Below, one piece after another: positions 10,467-17,933 of a stretch of DNA of 47,541 bases. The position numbers were made by a program, and so were the translations under genes. The DNA lies in assembly GCA_937858895.1 (NCBI GenBank), contig CALLZN010000346.1:1-47541 (forward strand), in the 5' to 3' direction. The notes beneath the pieces are model-generated. The model searched no databases. It was given only the letters and a program-made list of their open reading frames with translations, and was not told the origin of the DNA. This DNA is from an uncultured bacterium. GTDB taxonomy: Bacteria; Planctomycetota; UBA1135; GCA-002748355. How positions within the stretch are numbered: the first letter of the stretch is position 1; each line of letters opens with the position of its first letter.

Positions 10467-11525
10467 GTGCACTCAGACATGACGACCAACGAACGTATTC
10501 ACATCGACGGCAGCTTCGGCGAGGGCGGGGGCCAGATCCTGCGCAGCGCCCTCGGCCTCGCTGCCGTCACGGGCAAGTCCTTCGAGATCGAGAAGATCCG
10601 CGCTCGCCGCAAAAAGCCTGGCCTCCTGCGCCAACACCTGACCGCCGTGCAGGCCGCCAAGGCCATGACGAACGCGACGGTCCACGGCGACGAACTCGGC
10701 TCCAAGTACCTCGTCTTCGAGCCGGGGCCGCCGACGCCGGGCGACTACCACTTTGCGGTCGGCAGCGCTGGCAGCGCGACCCTCGTCTTCCAAGCCATCT
10801 TGCCTGCCTTGCTGGTCGCTGGTCGAAGCAGGGTCGTCTTCGAAGGCGGAACTCACAATCCTTGGGCACCTCCGTTCTCCTTCATCGATCGCGCTTTCAT
10901 GCCGCTGCTGCGCCGCATGGGCGCCGAGATCGACCTGCGACTCGAACGTCATGGCTTCTACCCGGCAGGCGGCGGTCGCTTCGTCTGCGAAGTCGGCGCA
11001 GCAAACCCGCTACGGGGACTCCAGCTCCTGTCGCGAGGCAAGGTCGTGCGTCGGCTCGCGAGCGCAAAGGTCGCCCACCTCGACGCGTCGATCGCGCAGC
11101 GCGAGCTCGAGGTCGTCAAGGCCCGTCTCGGCTTCGAGCGCCACGAGCTCGAGGCAGTGGCGGTCAAGGACAGCGTCGGGCCCGGCAACATCCTGACGAT
11201 CGAGTTCGAGGACCAGGACGGCTCGGTCGAGGTCTTCACGGGCTTCGGCGAAGTGCGCCGCAGCGCCGAAGACGTCGCCAAGCACGCGATTCGCGACGCG
11301 CGAAACTGGCTCAAGGCCGACGTCCGCGTCGGCGAGCATTTGGCCGACCAACTGGTCGCGCCCTTCGCAATGGCGGGTTCTGGCGCCTACCGCAGCACTG
11401 CGCTGAGCCGCCACACCTTGACGAACATCACGATCACACGGCTCTTCCTCGACGTCGAGATCACGCCTGTCTCGGAAGGGCAGACAACGACCGTTAGCTT
11501 CGACGGCGCGCCGCCTATCGGGTGA
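10467..11525 (+). CDS. rtcA: RtcA, RNA 3'-terminal phosphate cyclase
   Basis: 352 residues, compared with about 340 in E. coli. It converts RNA 3'-phosphate to 2',3'-cyclic phosphate through an adenylylated histidine, and so makes substrate for RtcB. Family motifs: IDGSFGEGGGQILRSAL near the N-terminus, ARRKKPGLLRQHLTA, HGFYPAGGG (162-170), and the nucleophile His316 in ALSRHTLTN. The GTG start at 10467 is 4 bases after rtcB; ATG 10479 is an alternative, and neither has a clear ribosome site, so translation is probably coupled to rtcB. Confidence 0.96.
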   Translation: MHSDMTTNERIHIDGSFGEGGGQILRSALGLAAVTGKSFEIEKIRARRKKPGLLRQHLTAVQAAKAMTNATVHGDELGSKYLVFEPGPPTPGDYHFAVGSAGSATLVFQAILPALLVAGRSRVVFEGGTHNPWAPPFSFIDRAFMPLLRRMGAEIDLRLERHGFYPAGGGRFVCEVGAANPLRGLQLLSRGKVVRRLASAKVAHLDASIAQRELEVVKARLGFERHELEAVAVKDSVGPGNILTIEFEDQDGSVEVFTGFGEVRRSAEDVAKHAIRDARNWLKADVRVGEHLADQLVAPFAMAGSGAYRSTALSRHTLTNITITRLFLDVEITPVSEGQTTTVSFDGAPPIG

Positions 11526-11602
11526 CGAGCGCGACGAAGGGCACTGCCAACAACACAAATGGAAGGCTTGCCTGCACGCGCTTCGTGCGAGATGCTCCGC
11601 GC

Positions 11603-12304
11603 ATGACCGCCCCCGACGCCGAGCCAAGCGACCGACTCAGCCTGCAGGCGGCAGCGCACTTGCTCCAGGTCTCGGAGCGCACGATGCAGCGCTGGGTGCA
11701 AAAGTTCGGCATGCCTCACGAAGTCACGGCTGACGGCGCACTCGTCTTCTCGAGGCGCGCCATCCTCGACTGGGCGGACAGTCACAGCATGCGCCTCGCC
11801 GCCGAAGTGCCGTCGAGTGAGGACCACGACCGTGCGCTGCCGACGCTCATCGCGGCGGTCCGACGCGGCGGTATCCATCGAGACGTCGGCGGCAACAGCG
11901 TCGAGTCGGCCCTCGAGCACGCGGCGAACGTCATGCAACTGCCGAATGCGATCGAGCGCGACTTCTTTCACCAGGTCTTGCTCGCGCGCGAGGACCTCGG
12001 CTCCACCGGGATCGGTGAGGGCTTTGCTGTGCCGCACGTGCGCGCGCCGCTCGTGCTCCATGTCGAAGAGGCCTACGTGGGCATCGTCTTCCTCGAGCAA
12101 CCGATCGATTGGCAAGCCGTCGACCACAAGCCCGTCGACACGCTCTTCGTGCTCGCGAGCCCAGGGATTCGCTCGCACCTGCATCTCTTGCGACGCATCG
12201 CGATCGCGTGCAGCGATGCATCGCTGCGGGCCCTGCTCCTGGCGCGCGCGAGTGACGCGGAGCTCGAAGCGCGCCTCGAAGTCATCGCGACCTTGCCGGT
12301 CTGA
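11603..12304 (+). CDS. Helix-turn-helix domain fused to PTS EIIA (fructose/PtsN type)
   Basis: 233 residues. Residues 10-65 form an excisionase/MerR-like helix-turn-helix (LSLQAAAHLLQVSERTMQRWVQKFGMP, then a wing and DW). Residues 85-233 are a PTS EIIA type-2 domain with the phosphorylatable His145 in GEGFAVPHVRAP. PtsN-like EIIA proteins regulate nitrogen and potassium physiology rather than transport sugar; no EIIB or EIIC is nearby. The ATG at 11603 directly precedes the folded region. An in-frame GTG at 11522 overlapping the rtcA stop would add 27 residues and couple it to rtcA. It is the last plus-strand gene before the convergent flagellar block, and probably belongs to the rtc transcript. 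Confidence 0.82.
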   Translation: MTAPDAEPSDRLSLQAAAHLLQVSERTMQRWVQKFGMPHEVTADGALVFSRRAILDWADSHSMRLAAEVPSSEDHDRALPTLIAAVRRGGIHRDVGGNSVESALEHAANVMQLPNAIERDFFHQVLLAREDLGSTGIGEGFAVPHVRAPLVLHVEEAYVGIVFLEQPIDWQAVDHKPVDTLFVLASPGIRSHLHLLRRIAIACSDASLRALLLARASDAELEARLEVIATLPV

Positions 12305-12346
12305 GCTGAGCTGATCTGAACTCAGTGGCTCGGTGGCGTAGCGCTC

Positions 12347-12718
12347 TCAGTTGCGCAAGGAATCGATACGGTGCTTCTGGTCGACGATCTGCGTGATGCG
12401 CAGCCCGTAGCAATCGTCGACCATGACGACTTCACCGCGGGCGACGAGCTTGCCGTTGACCCGTAGGTCGAGCGGCTCGGCCGCCTTCTTGTCGAGGCTC
12501 ACGATGCTGCCGGGACCGAGGTCGAGAATGTCATCGAGCGTGAGCCGGGCGCGGCCAACTTCGACCGTGACCGGGATCTGGACATCGAGGAGGAGGTCGA
12601 GATTCTGACGCTCACCCGACGAAGCGCTCGAATCGAGTTCCGGGAAGCCGACGCGACGCGCGACGACCTCGCTCTCGCTCGCTTGCTGCGTTTCTTCATG
12701 AAGCTCCGTGCTGGACAT
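12347..12718 (-). CDS. fliN: Flagellar motor switch protein FliN
   Basis: 123 residues. The C-terminal SpoA domain is clear: LDLLLDVQIPVTVEVGRARLTLDDILDLGPGSIVSLDK, then NGKLVARGEVVMVDDCYGLRITQIV. The first 40 residues are a variable acidic leader. FliN forms the lower ring of the cytoplasmic C-ring and takes part in export and switching. It is the last gene of the long minus-strand run, 21 bases after fliM. A weak hairpin (12306-12325) separates it from the convergent EIIA gene. Confidence 0.95.
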   Translation of the reverse strand: MSSTELHEETQQASESEVVARRVGFPELDSSASSGERQNLDLLLDVQIPVTVEVGRARLTLDDILDLGPGSIVSLDKKAAEPLDLRVNGKLVARGEVVMVDDCYGLRITQIVDQKHRIDSLRN

Positions 12719-12739
12719 GCGGGGACCTCGGTCTCTGGA

Positions 12740-13738
12740 TCAATCTTGGAGGACTTCTTCGATGCGCACGGCGTAGCGCGGCCCACGCGAACCGACGACG
12801 CCACGAAACTTGGGAACGCCTTCGACCGGGACCTCGACGAGGCCGCCGATCTTGGTTTCGATCGGGATGATGTCGCCGACGCCCAGCGCCATGAGTTCAC
12901 CGAGCCTCAAGTGGCCGTGGCCAAGCTCGACGCCGACCTCGAGGTCGACGCGGCGCACGTGCTCGAGGACGCGATCCCTGAAGGCGCCGACTTGCCCCGA
13001 CCTCGCAACGAAGCGGCTCGTAGCGAGACCGTCGAGGTAGGGCTCGAGGCCGGTGTAAGCGAGCACGATGCGCAAGTCGCCGAGCAGGGGCTGACCCGAG
13101 AACTGGAAGTGCGACGCGAGGACGACTTCTTGGAAGGGTATGGCTTGCGAGAGCGTGACGTTCGACAGCCGCGAGGCGATGCGCGGTTTGACTTCGACGA
13201 GCTCGGAGATCCCTTCGGCCAAGTAGTCGAGGATCGGCACGACGATCGCGTCTGCGACGGCGTACTCGGCGTCCGAGAGCTCACGCCTCTTGTCGTCGCC
13301 GACTGTCGCTTGTCCCGAACCACCGAGGACGCGGTCCACGATGCCGAGCAGGAGTCCTGTGGAGATCGTGACGATGGCCGGCATCGAAACCGGCGGTAAG
13401 TCGACGATGTAGGTCGCGGCGCTCTTCTCGACTTGCTGCACCCAGTTCGCGTAGCGCATCTGCTCGACGGCGACACAATCACAAGATGCGTCGACGCGCA
13501 GGCGGTCGACCAAGAGGGCGCCGAGCTTGCCGGCGACCATCTCTTGGATGCGCTCGACGATCGCGATCTGATCGCGCGATAGGCGGTTGGGCTTGAGAAG
13601 GTCGACACTCGTGATCGCGCCGCCATGGAGGCCGCCGAGCGAGCGCCCGTCTTCGAGCAGATCTTCGGGGACCCCCTCCGCGGCGAAGAGCTCGAGGAGC
13701 GCGTCGATCTCTGCGTTGCTGAGGACTTCGTTGTTCAT
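12740..13738 (-). CDS. fliM: Flagellar motor switch protein FliM
   Basis: 332 residues, normal length. The N-terminus has LSNAEIDALLELFA in the place of the CheY-binding/EIDAL segment. The middle domain contains LSRDQIAIVERIQEMVAGKLGALL and the conserved GLLLGIVDRVLGGSG. The C-terminal SpoA domain is related to FliN. It lies between fliL and fliN as in many flagellar operons. FliM is the middle tier of the C-ring and binds CheY-P; no che genes are in the window. Confidence 0.95.
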   Translation of the reverse strand: MNNEVLSNAEIDALLELFAAEGVPEDLLEDGRSLGGLHGGAITSVDLLKPNRLSRDQIAIVERIQEMVAGKLGALLVDRLRVDASCDCVAVEQMRYANWVQQVEKSAATYIVDLPPVSMPAIVTISTGLLLGIVDRVLGGSGQATVGDDKRRELSDAEYAVADAIVVPILDYLAEGISELVEVKPRIASRLSNVTLSQAIPFQEVVLASHFQFSGQPLLGDLRIVLAYTGLEPYLDGLATSRFVARSGQVGAFRDRVLEHVRRVDLEVGVELGHGHLRLGELMALGVGDIIPIETKIGGLVEVPVEGVPKFRGVVGSRGPRYAVRIEEVLQD

Positions 13739-13768
13739 CGTCCGTCCCTGGAGGGCGTGTTCGCCGAC

Positions 13769-14263
13769 CTACTGGACGATCCAGTCGAGGATGTAGACAT
13801 CCGAGACCATGCCCTCACCCTCAGGGAAGAAGGACTGTTCGAGTCGCTGCGCGACTTCGAGCTTCAACTGCGTGAGGCCGCTGACGTCCTTGAAGTCCTC
13901 GCGCCCTTTGGAGAAGAGCAACAAGCGCACATCGCTGCGCGCCTTGTCCCATCCCTTCTCGATCAAGGGCAGCGTCACGACAGGGTCTTCGGCTTTGAAG
14001 TCGAAGGAGATCTTGAGGCGTCCCATTCCCTGGCCGCTTCCGCCACGGAGGTTGAAGGACCACTCGAGCTGCTTCTCGTAGCGCGTCGGCTTGAGCGTGT
14101 TGAGGTCGACCTTCTTGACCTCGGTGTCCTTGGCCGGCGATGTCAGGGCGACGGTGGCGACGGCGCCACCGACCACGAGGACAACACCGATGAGGATCGG
14201 GACGAGCTTGCCCTTTTTCTTTGGGGCTTCCGCTGCCGCTGCTGCTTCGTCTTTGCCTGCCAT
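13769..14263 (-). CDS. fliL: Flagellar basal body-associated protein FliL
   Basis: 164 residues: a short Ala/Lys-rich cytoplasmic tail, one transmembrane helix at about 20-42 (LVPILIGVVLVVGGAVATVAL) and a periplasmic domain of about 120 residues. FliL rings the stator and supports torque. The call rests on topology, size and position between the stator genes and fliM; sequence similarity within the family is low. Three alanine- and lysine-rich stretches make the N-terminus low-complexity. Confidence 0.85.
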   Translation of the reverse strand: MAGKDEAAAAAEAPKKKGKLVPILIGVVLVVGGAVATVALTSPAKDTEVKKVDLNTLKPTRYEKQLEWSFNLRGGSGQGMGRLKISFDFKAEDPVVTLPLIEKGWDKARSDVRLLLFSKGREDFKDVSGLTQLKLEVAQRLEQSFFPEGEGMVSDVYILDWIVQ

Positions 14264-14296
14264 GACTCCTGAACTCCTTTGGTGACTATCGGCATT

Positions 14297-14965
14297 TCAA
14301 GCACGTCGAATGATGCGAATTGCAACTCCACGGTGGACCGCGCCATCGCTCCCGCGGTCGCGACCGACGAGAACTCGCGCACGGATTTCGAGCTCGCTGC
14401 GCACTCCGAGCTTGCGTAGCCAATCGAGGAGGACGCTCCCGCGCGTGCACGCGAGCTCCATCGGCGTCATGGTCTCGATGAAGGCGGCACGCGCTTCGAC
14501 GACGACCGCGAAGCGCCCGCGCGAGAAGTCGCGCGCGATCTGCTCGAGCCAGCGCAGGCCCTCGGGCGGCACCGACGTGGAGCCGTGCGCGAAGACGAAG
14601 GGCGCCTCGATGGTGCTCTCCTCCATGGCCCGCGGGGCGTCGAGCTTGGAATCCTTGAGTTCGATCTCGTCGCCCCGGCGGCTCGGGTCGAGCGGACCCT
14701 CGTCGTCGCGGTGGGCATAGCGATGTTCCGGAGCAGCGCGCTCCTCGATCGTCTTGGAGCCAGACAGCAGACCCCCGAGGCCGAGCGTATCGACGAAGGC
14801 CTCGGCCAAACTACCAGTCGCAGCGGTGAGCAGGCCGTACTGCTTCTCGCGCGAATACACATTCAAGAGAATGAAGAAGACGAGCAGCAGTGTCATCAAG
14901 TCTGCGAAGGTGGCCATGTAGGCGGGCACACCTGCTTTTTGTTCTTTGGGTGCCTCGACCATCAC
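14297..14965 (-). CDS. Second MotB-like stator protein with degenerate OmpA-like domain
   Basis: 222 residues. The N-terminal helix YMATFADLMTLLLVFFILL contains Asp22, the position of the proton- or ion-binding aspartate in MotB (the same residue number as in the upstream paralogue). The C-terminal half is placed like an OmpA/MotB peptidoglycan domain, but the usual GHTD-type motif is replaced by VVVEARAAFIETMTP, so peptidoglycan binding may be weak or altered. It follows motB by 12 bases. Tandem MotA-MotB-MotB sets are uncommon but known; it may form mixed stators or have another role. Confidence 0.8.
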   Translation of the reverse strand: MMVEAPKEQKAGVPAYMATFADLMTLLLVFFILLNVYSREKQYGLLTAATGSLAEAFVDTLGLGGLLSGSKTIEERAAPEHRYAHRDDEGPLDPSRRGDEIELKDSKLDAPRAMEESTIEAPFVFAHGSTSVPPEGLRWLEQIARDFSRGRFAVVVEARAAFIETMTPMELACTRGSVLLDWLRKLGVRSELEIRARVLVGRDRGSDGAVHRGVAIRIIRRA

Positions 14966-14977
14966 ATACCGCCCATT

Positions 14978-15745
14978 TCACTTACCGCCATTGTCACGAC
15001 TGCCCGTGTCACGACTGCCCGTGTCACGACTGCCCGTGTCACGACTGCCCGTTGGCTCGACGACGAGCTCGACGCGGCGATTGCGCGCCTGCCCCTCTTC
15101 GGTCCAGGCGTCGCCGCGGGGCGACGCCCCGCCGCGCGCGACGACTTCGATGTTCTCGAGCTGCAACCCCTCGAGTCCCAAGATGCGCGCTACGCGTCGC
15201 GCGCGCGCGAGGGACAGGGCCATCGCGTCGAAGTTCGGCGCGACGGCGTCGCTCTTCGCGTCGACGTAGCCTTCGATCGTGAACTTGCGCTTCTTGTGCT
15301 TGCGCACGGCCTCGGCGAGGCGCCGCAGCTCGCGCGAGAGCTGCGGTGACGGCAGCTCCTCGCCAGGAGCAAAGCCTGTCAGCGAGTCGGGCAAGATGCG
15401 CAGGCCTTTGTCAGCTGCATCGCCGTCGACCACGAGGCCTTCGAGCTGACGCAGGACCGCTTCCAACTTTGGTGACTCGTCCGGGTCGAAGTTCTTGGCA
15501 CCACCGTCGACATGGTCTGCCAGGTGCTCTTGTTTGATCAACTCAGGCGCGTCTCGGATCTCATCCCTGAGCATGCCGAAGCTGCCGCGAAGGATGTTCA
15601 TGGCCCGGTTCAAGGTGTGGGTCTCCTGCGAGGAGAAGGCCAACAACATGATGAAGAGCGTCACGAGCAGCGACACGAGGTCCGAGAAGGTGACGATCCA
15701 CTCGGGCGCTCCTTCTGGGGCTTCTTCTTCTGGTCGCTTGGCCAT
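14978..15745 (-). CDS. motB: Stator protein MotB
   Basis: 255 residues. The single transmembrane helix WIVTFSDLVSLLVTLFIMLLAF carries the conserved Asp22 needed for ion flow. A plug/linker region follows, then an OmpA-like domain (FTIEGYVDAKSDAVAPNFDAMALSLARARRVARIL, followed by ARNRRVELVVEP) that anchors the stator to peptidoglycan; the canonical GHTD reads GYVD here. The protein ends in four copies of TGSRD from a 15-base tandem repeat, absent from ordinary MotB. It lies directly downstream of motA. Confidence 0.92.
   Translation of the reverse strand: MAKRPEEEAPEGAPEWIVTFSDLVSLLVTLFIMLLAFSSQETHTLNRAMNILRGSFGMLRDEIRDAPELIKQEHLADHVDGGAKNFDPDESPKLEAVLRQLEGLVVDGDAADKGLRILPDSLTGFAPGEELPSPQLSRELRRLAEAVRKHKKRKFTIEGYVDAKSDAVAPNFDAMALSLARARRVARILGLEGLQLENIEVVARGGASPRGDAWTEEGQARNRRVELVVEPTGSRDTGSRDTGSRDTGSRDNGGK
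14993..15052 (-). repeat. Four exact 15-base tandem repeats in the 3' end of motB
   Basis: The unit GTCACGACTGCCCGT (plus strand) occurs four times without a mismatch and encodes TGSRD on the minus strand. As a whole-codon repeat it can change copy number without shifting frame, so length may differ between strains. Confidence 0.97.
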
Positions 15746-15798
15746 GATGAACTCCTCGCTTCGCTGCTCGGCTCAACGCCGATCCGCGCGGCTTCGCG

Positions 15799-16566
15799 TC
15801 ACTTGCTGTCGACGAGCTCGCGGGACTTCGGTGACAAGAAGCTCTTGAGCTTCTCCTTGACGAGAGCTGGCTTGTCGCCGGCCTGGATCGCCAGGACACC
15901 CTCGAGGATCAGGCTGCGCAGCTCGACCTCTTCTTTGGACCGATTGCCGAGCTTGGTCGCGAACGGGATGTAGACGAGGTTGGCACTGACCGCGCCGTAG
16001 AAGGTCGTCAGCAGCGCGACCGCCATCCCCTTACCGATACCGGCAGGGTCCGACATGTTCTGGAGCATCTGCACGAGGCCGATCAACGTTCCGATCATTC
16101 CGAAGGCGGGCGCCATGGCACCCATGTTGTCGAGAAGCTTTTTACCTTCACTGTGACGAGCCATGAGGTTGACGATGTCGATCTCGAGGATCTCTCGAAC
16201 CGTCGGACCCGGGAAGCCGTCGATGATGAGGCGCAGGGCCTTCCTCGTGAAATCGTCGCTGACCTCGTCGATTTTCTCCTCGAGCGCCAACAAGCCTTCG
16301 CGCCGCGCGAGGTTGGAGTAGCCGACGATGCGTTCGATCTCATCCGTCGGCGCTGGCAACGGATAAAGGAGCACCTTCTTCATGATAGAAACGACGCCCA
16401 TGACCGATGCCAACTTGAAGCACATCAGGCTGGCCGCGATCGTTCCGCCAAAGACAATCATGATCGACGGCACGTCGATGAAGATGCCGAGCGGCCCGCC
16501 CATCATGATGGCAACGAGCACTAGCACCCAACCGAGCACAACACCGATCAGCGATGCAATATCCAT
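15799..16566 (-). CDS. motA: Stator protein MotA
   Basis: 255 residues. Four membrane spans are visible: DIASLIGVVLGWVLVLVAI near the start, then PSIMIVFGGTIAASLMCF, and the pair around GAMAPAFGMIGTLIGLVQML and GMAVALLTTFYGAVSANLVYIPFATKL. The last pair carries the Pro and TL/TTFYG residues that line the channel. The cytoplasmic loop contains the charged segment that meets FliG. The start at 16566 (ATG) is preferred because AGGGGGAG lies about 8 bases upstream; a GTG three codons earlier (16575) overlaps that site. It is first of the stator genes motA-motB-motB2-fliL. Confidence 0.95.
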   Translation of the reverse strand: MDIASLIGVVLGWVLVLVAIMMGGPLGIFIDVPSIMIVFGGTIAASLMCFKLASVMGVVSIMKKVLLYPLPAPTDEIERIVGYSNLARREGLLALEEKIDEVSDDFTRKALRLIIDGFPGPTVREILEIDIVNLMARHSEGKKLLDNMGAMAPAFGMIGTLIGLVQMLQNMSDPAGIGKGMAVALLTTFYGAVSANLVYIPFATKLGNRSKEEVELRSLILEGVLAIQAGDKPALVKEKLKSFLSPKSRELVDSK

Positions 16567-16689
16567 CGCGAGCACTCCCCCTGTTCGATTTTGGCGCGCT
16601 TGACATCACGCCTGACGGAGAATCGACCAGGGACGAGGCTGCACTGTTGCGCGATGCAACAGCCCGTCGCGAACGGGGCTTTGGGACTG

Positions 16690-17505
16690 TCAGTTCTTGC
16701 GCAGCACGCGCGTCGCACGCTCGATGATCTTGGCGCCGCGTTTGGCGTCGATCATGGCGAGGATGCCCGAGGCTTGCTCGACGTCCATCGACACGAGGAG
16801 CTTGACGGCCAAATCTTCTTTTTGATCGCCGAGCTCGAGGAGGAACTCGGCCGCCTTGGCCGACTCCATGGCGCCGAGCTGTTCGGCCTGGCGCTTGATG
16901 TTGCGCGCCTCTTCTTGGGTCAACACGCTCACGTCACGCTCGAACTGCTCACGCATCGTCCGCAGCGTCTCGACACGGCGCTCGACTTCATCCATGAGCT
17001 TCTGGATCGACTCGCGACGTTGGGCGAGGTCCTGCTCTCGGATCTCGAGCTCGAGCGCTTCTTTTTCGAGCGCAGCGGACCGCAGCTCATTGGCCTTGAC
17101 CGTTTGCGACAAACGCAATTGCAGACGTTCGAGCTCTTCAGCCGTCGTCGGCGCTTGGAAGCTCTCGAAGTCGAACATCTTGCGGCGTGCAGCGTCCATC
17201 CCGCGTGGATCGAGGCCTCCCTGCGCGACCTTGGGCTTGTTCGGATCGTCTTGGGCTCCGAAGCTCGCGTCGCGCGCGCTGCCAGCTCCGCTCGTGGCTG
17301 CGGCTTCGCTCGCTTCGCCCTTGGCACCGGCCACGCTGCCGTCCTCGGGCGCTGGCTCTTCTTTGATGATCTGGTTGAGGACTGGCACGTCGCGCACGCC
17401 CTCTGGATTCAAGCGACCACTGACGGCGAGCATGCCGACGACCGACGCTGCAAACACGCCGATGCCGGCGCTTGCGATCAAGATGCCTTGTACGACGCCA
17501 TTCAT
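16690..17505 (-). CDS. MotE/FlbB-like flagellar protein (membrane helix, coiled coil, MgtE-N-like domain)
   Basis: 271 residues: an N-terminal transmembrane helix (GILIASAGIGVFAASVVGMLAV), a low-complexity linker, a long coiled coil at about residues 120-210 rich in Glu, Arg and Leu, and a C-terminal helical domain (AKAAEFLLELGDQKEDLAVKLLVSMDVEQASGILAMID) resembling the MgtE-N/FliG-type fold. That plan matches MotE chaperones and FlbB-like proteins, which work with the stator. It lies between fliJ, overlapping by 4 bases, and motA. The exact family needs a profile search. Confidence 0.75.
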   Translation of the reverse strand: MNGVVQGILIASAGIGVFAASVVGMLAVSGRLNPEGVRDVPVLNQIIKEEPAPEDGSVAGAKGEASEAAATSGAGSARDASFGAQDDPNKPKVAQGGLDPRGMDAARRKMFDFESFQAPTTAEELERLQLRLSQTVKANELRSAALEKEALELEIREQDLAQRRESIQKLMDEVERRVETLRTMREQFERDVSVLTQEEARNIKRQAEQLGAMESAKAAEFLLELGDQKEDLAVKLLVSMDVEQASGILAMIDAKRGAKIIERATRVLRKN

Positions 17506-17933
17506 CTCGAACTCCTCCGTGCTTGGCTACGCATCGAGGCGAGCTCTTCGAGCTCTGCTTGCTCTTGCTTCGCGCCTTCGATTCTCCATGCCTCGAAACG
17601 CTGCTCTTCGAGCCGCGTGAGCGCGTCTCGTCGTGTGCGCTTCAGATCGAGGCGTTGTCGAGCATCCCTGACGAGGGCCTCGGTGCGGCTGACTTCGAGC
17701 TCGCTCGCGCGCAACGAGTCAACGAGGGCGATGCGATAGGCTCCATAGAGCTGGCGAGCTGCTGCCGCTTCGCCGCGATCGGCCTCGTGCAGGATGGTAC
17801 GCCGCAACAAGTCAGCGTGCTCGCGCAAGCTGCCGAGCGCGGTGACCAAGCGACCGAGCTCCGCGAGCGCCTGACGATGTTCGAGCTCCGCCAAGCGGAG
17901 GACCGACGCGAGTTCGAAGCGGAAGCGCTTCAT
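17502..17933 (-). CDS. fliJ: Flagellar export protein FliJ
   Basis: 143 residues, nearly all predicted coiled coil (RFELASVLRLAELEHRQALAELGRLVTALG and onwards), the usual size and plan of FliJ. FliJ is the central stalk of the export ATPase. Sequence conservation in this family is low, so the call rests on structure and on its place directly after fliI, with 4-base overlaps on both sides. Confidence 0.85.
   Translation of the reverse strand: MKRFRFELASVLRLAELEHRQALAELGRLVTALGSLREHADLLRRTILHEADRGEAAAARQLYGAYRIALVDSLRASELEVSRTEALVRDARQRLDLKRTRRDALTRLEEQRFEAWRIEGAKQEQAELEELASMRSQARRSSR

Noticed and set aside
12305..12346. Terminator between EIIA and fliN
   Set aside because: Only a 5-base stem (CTGAG/CTCAG) with a 10-base loop; too weak to call.
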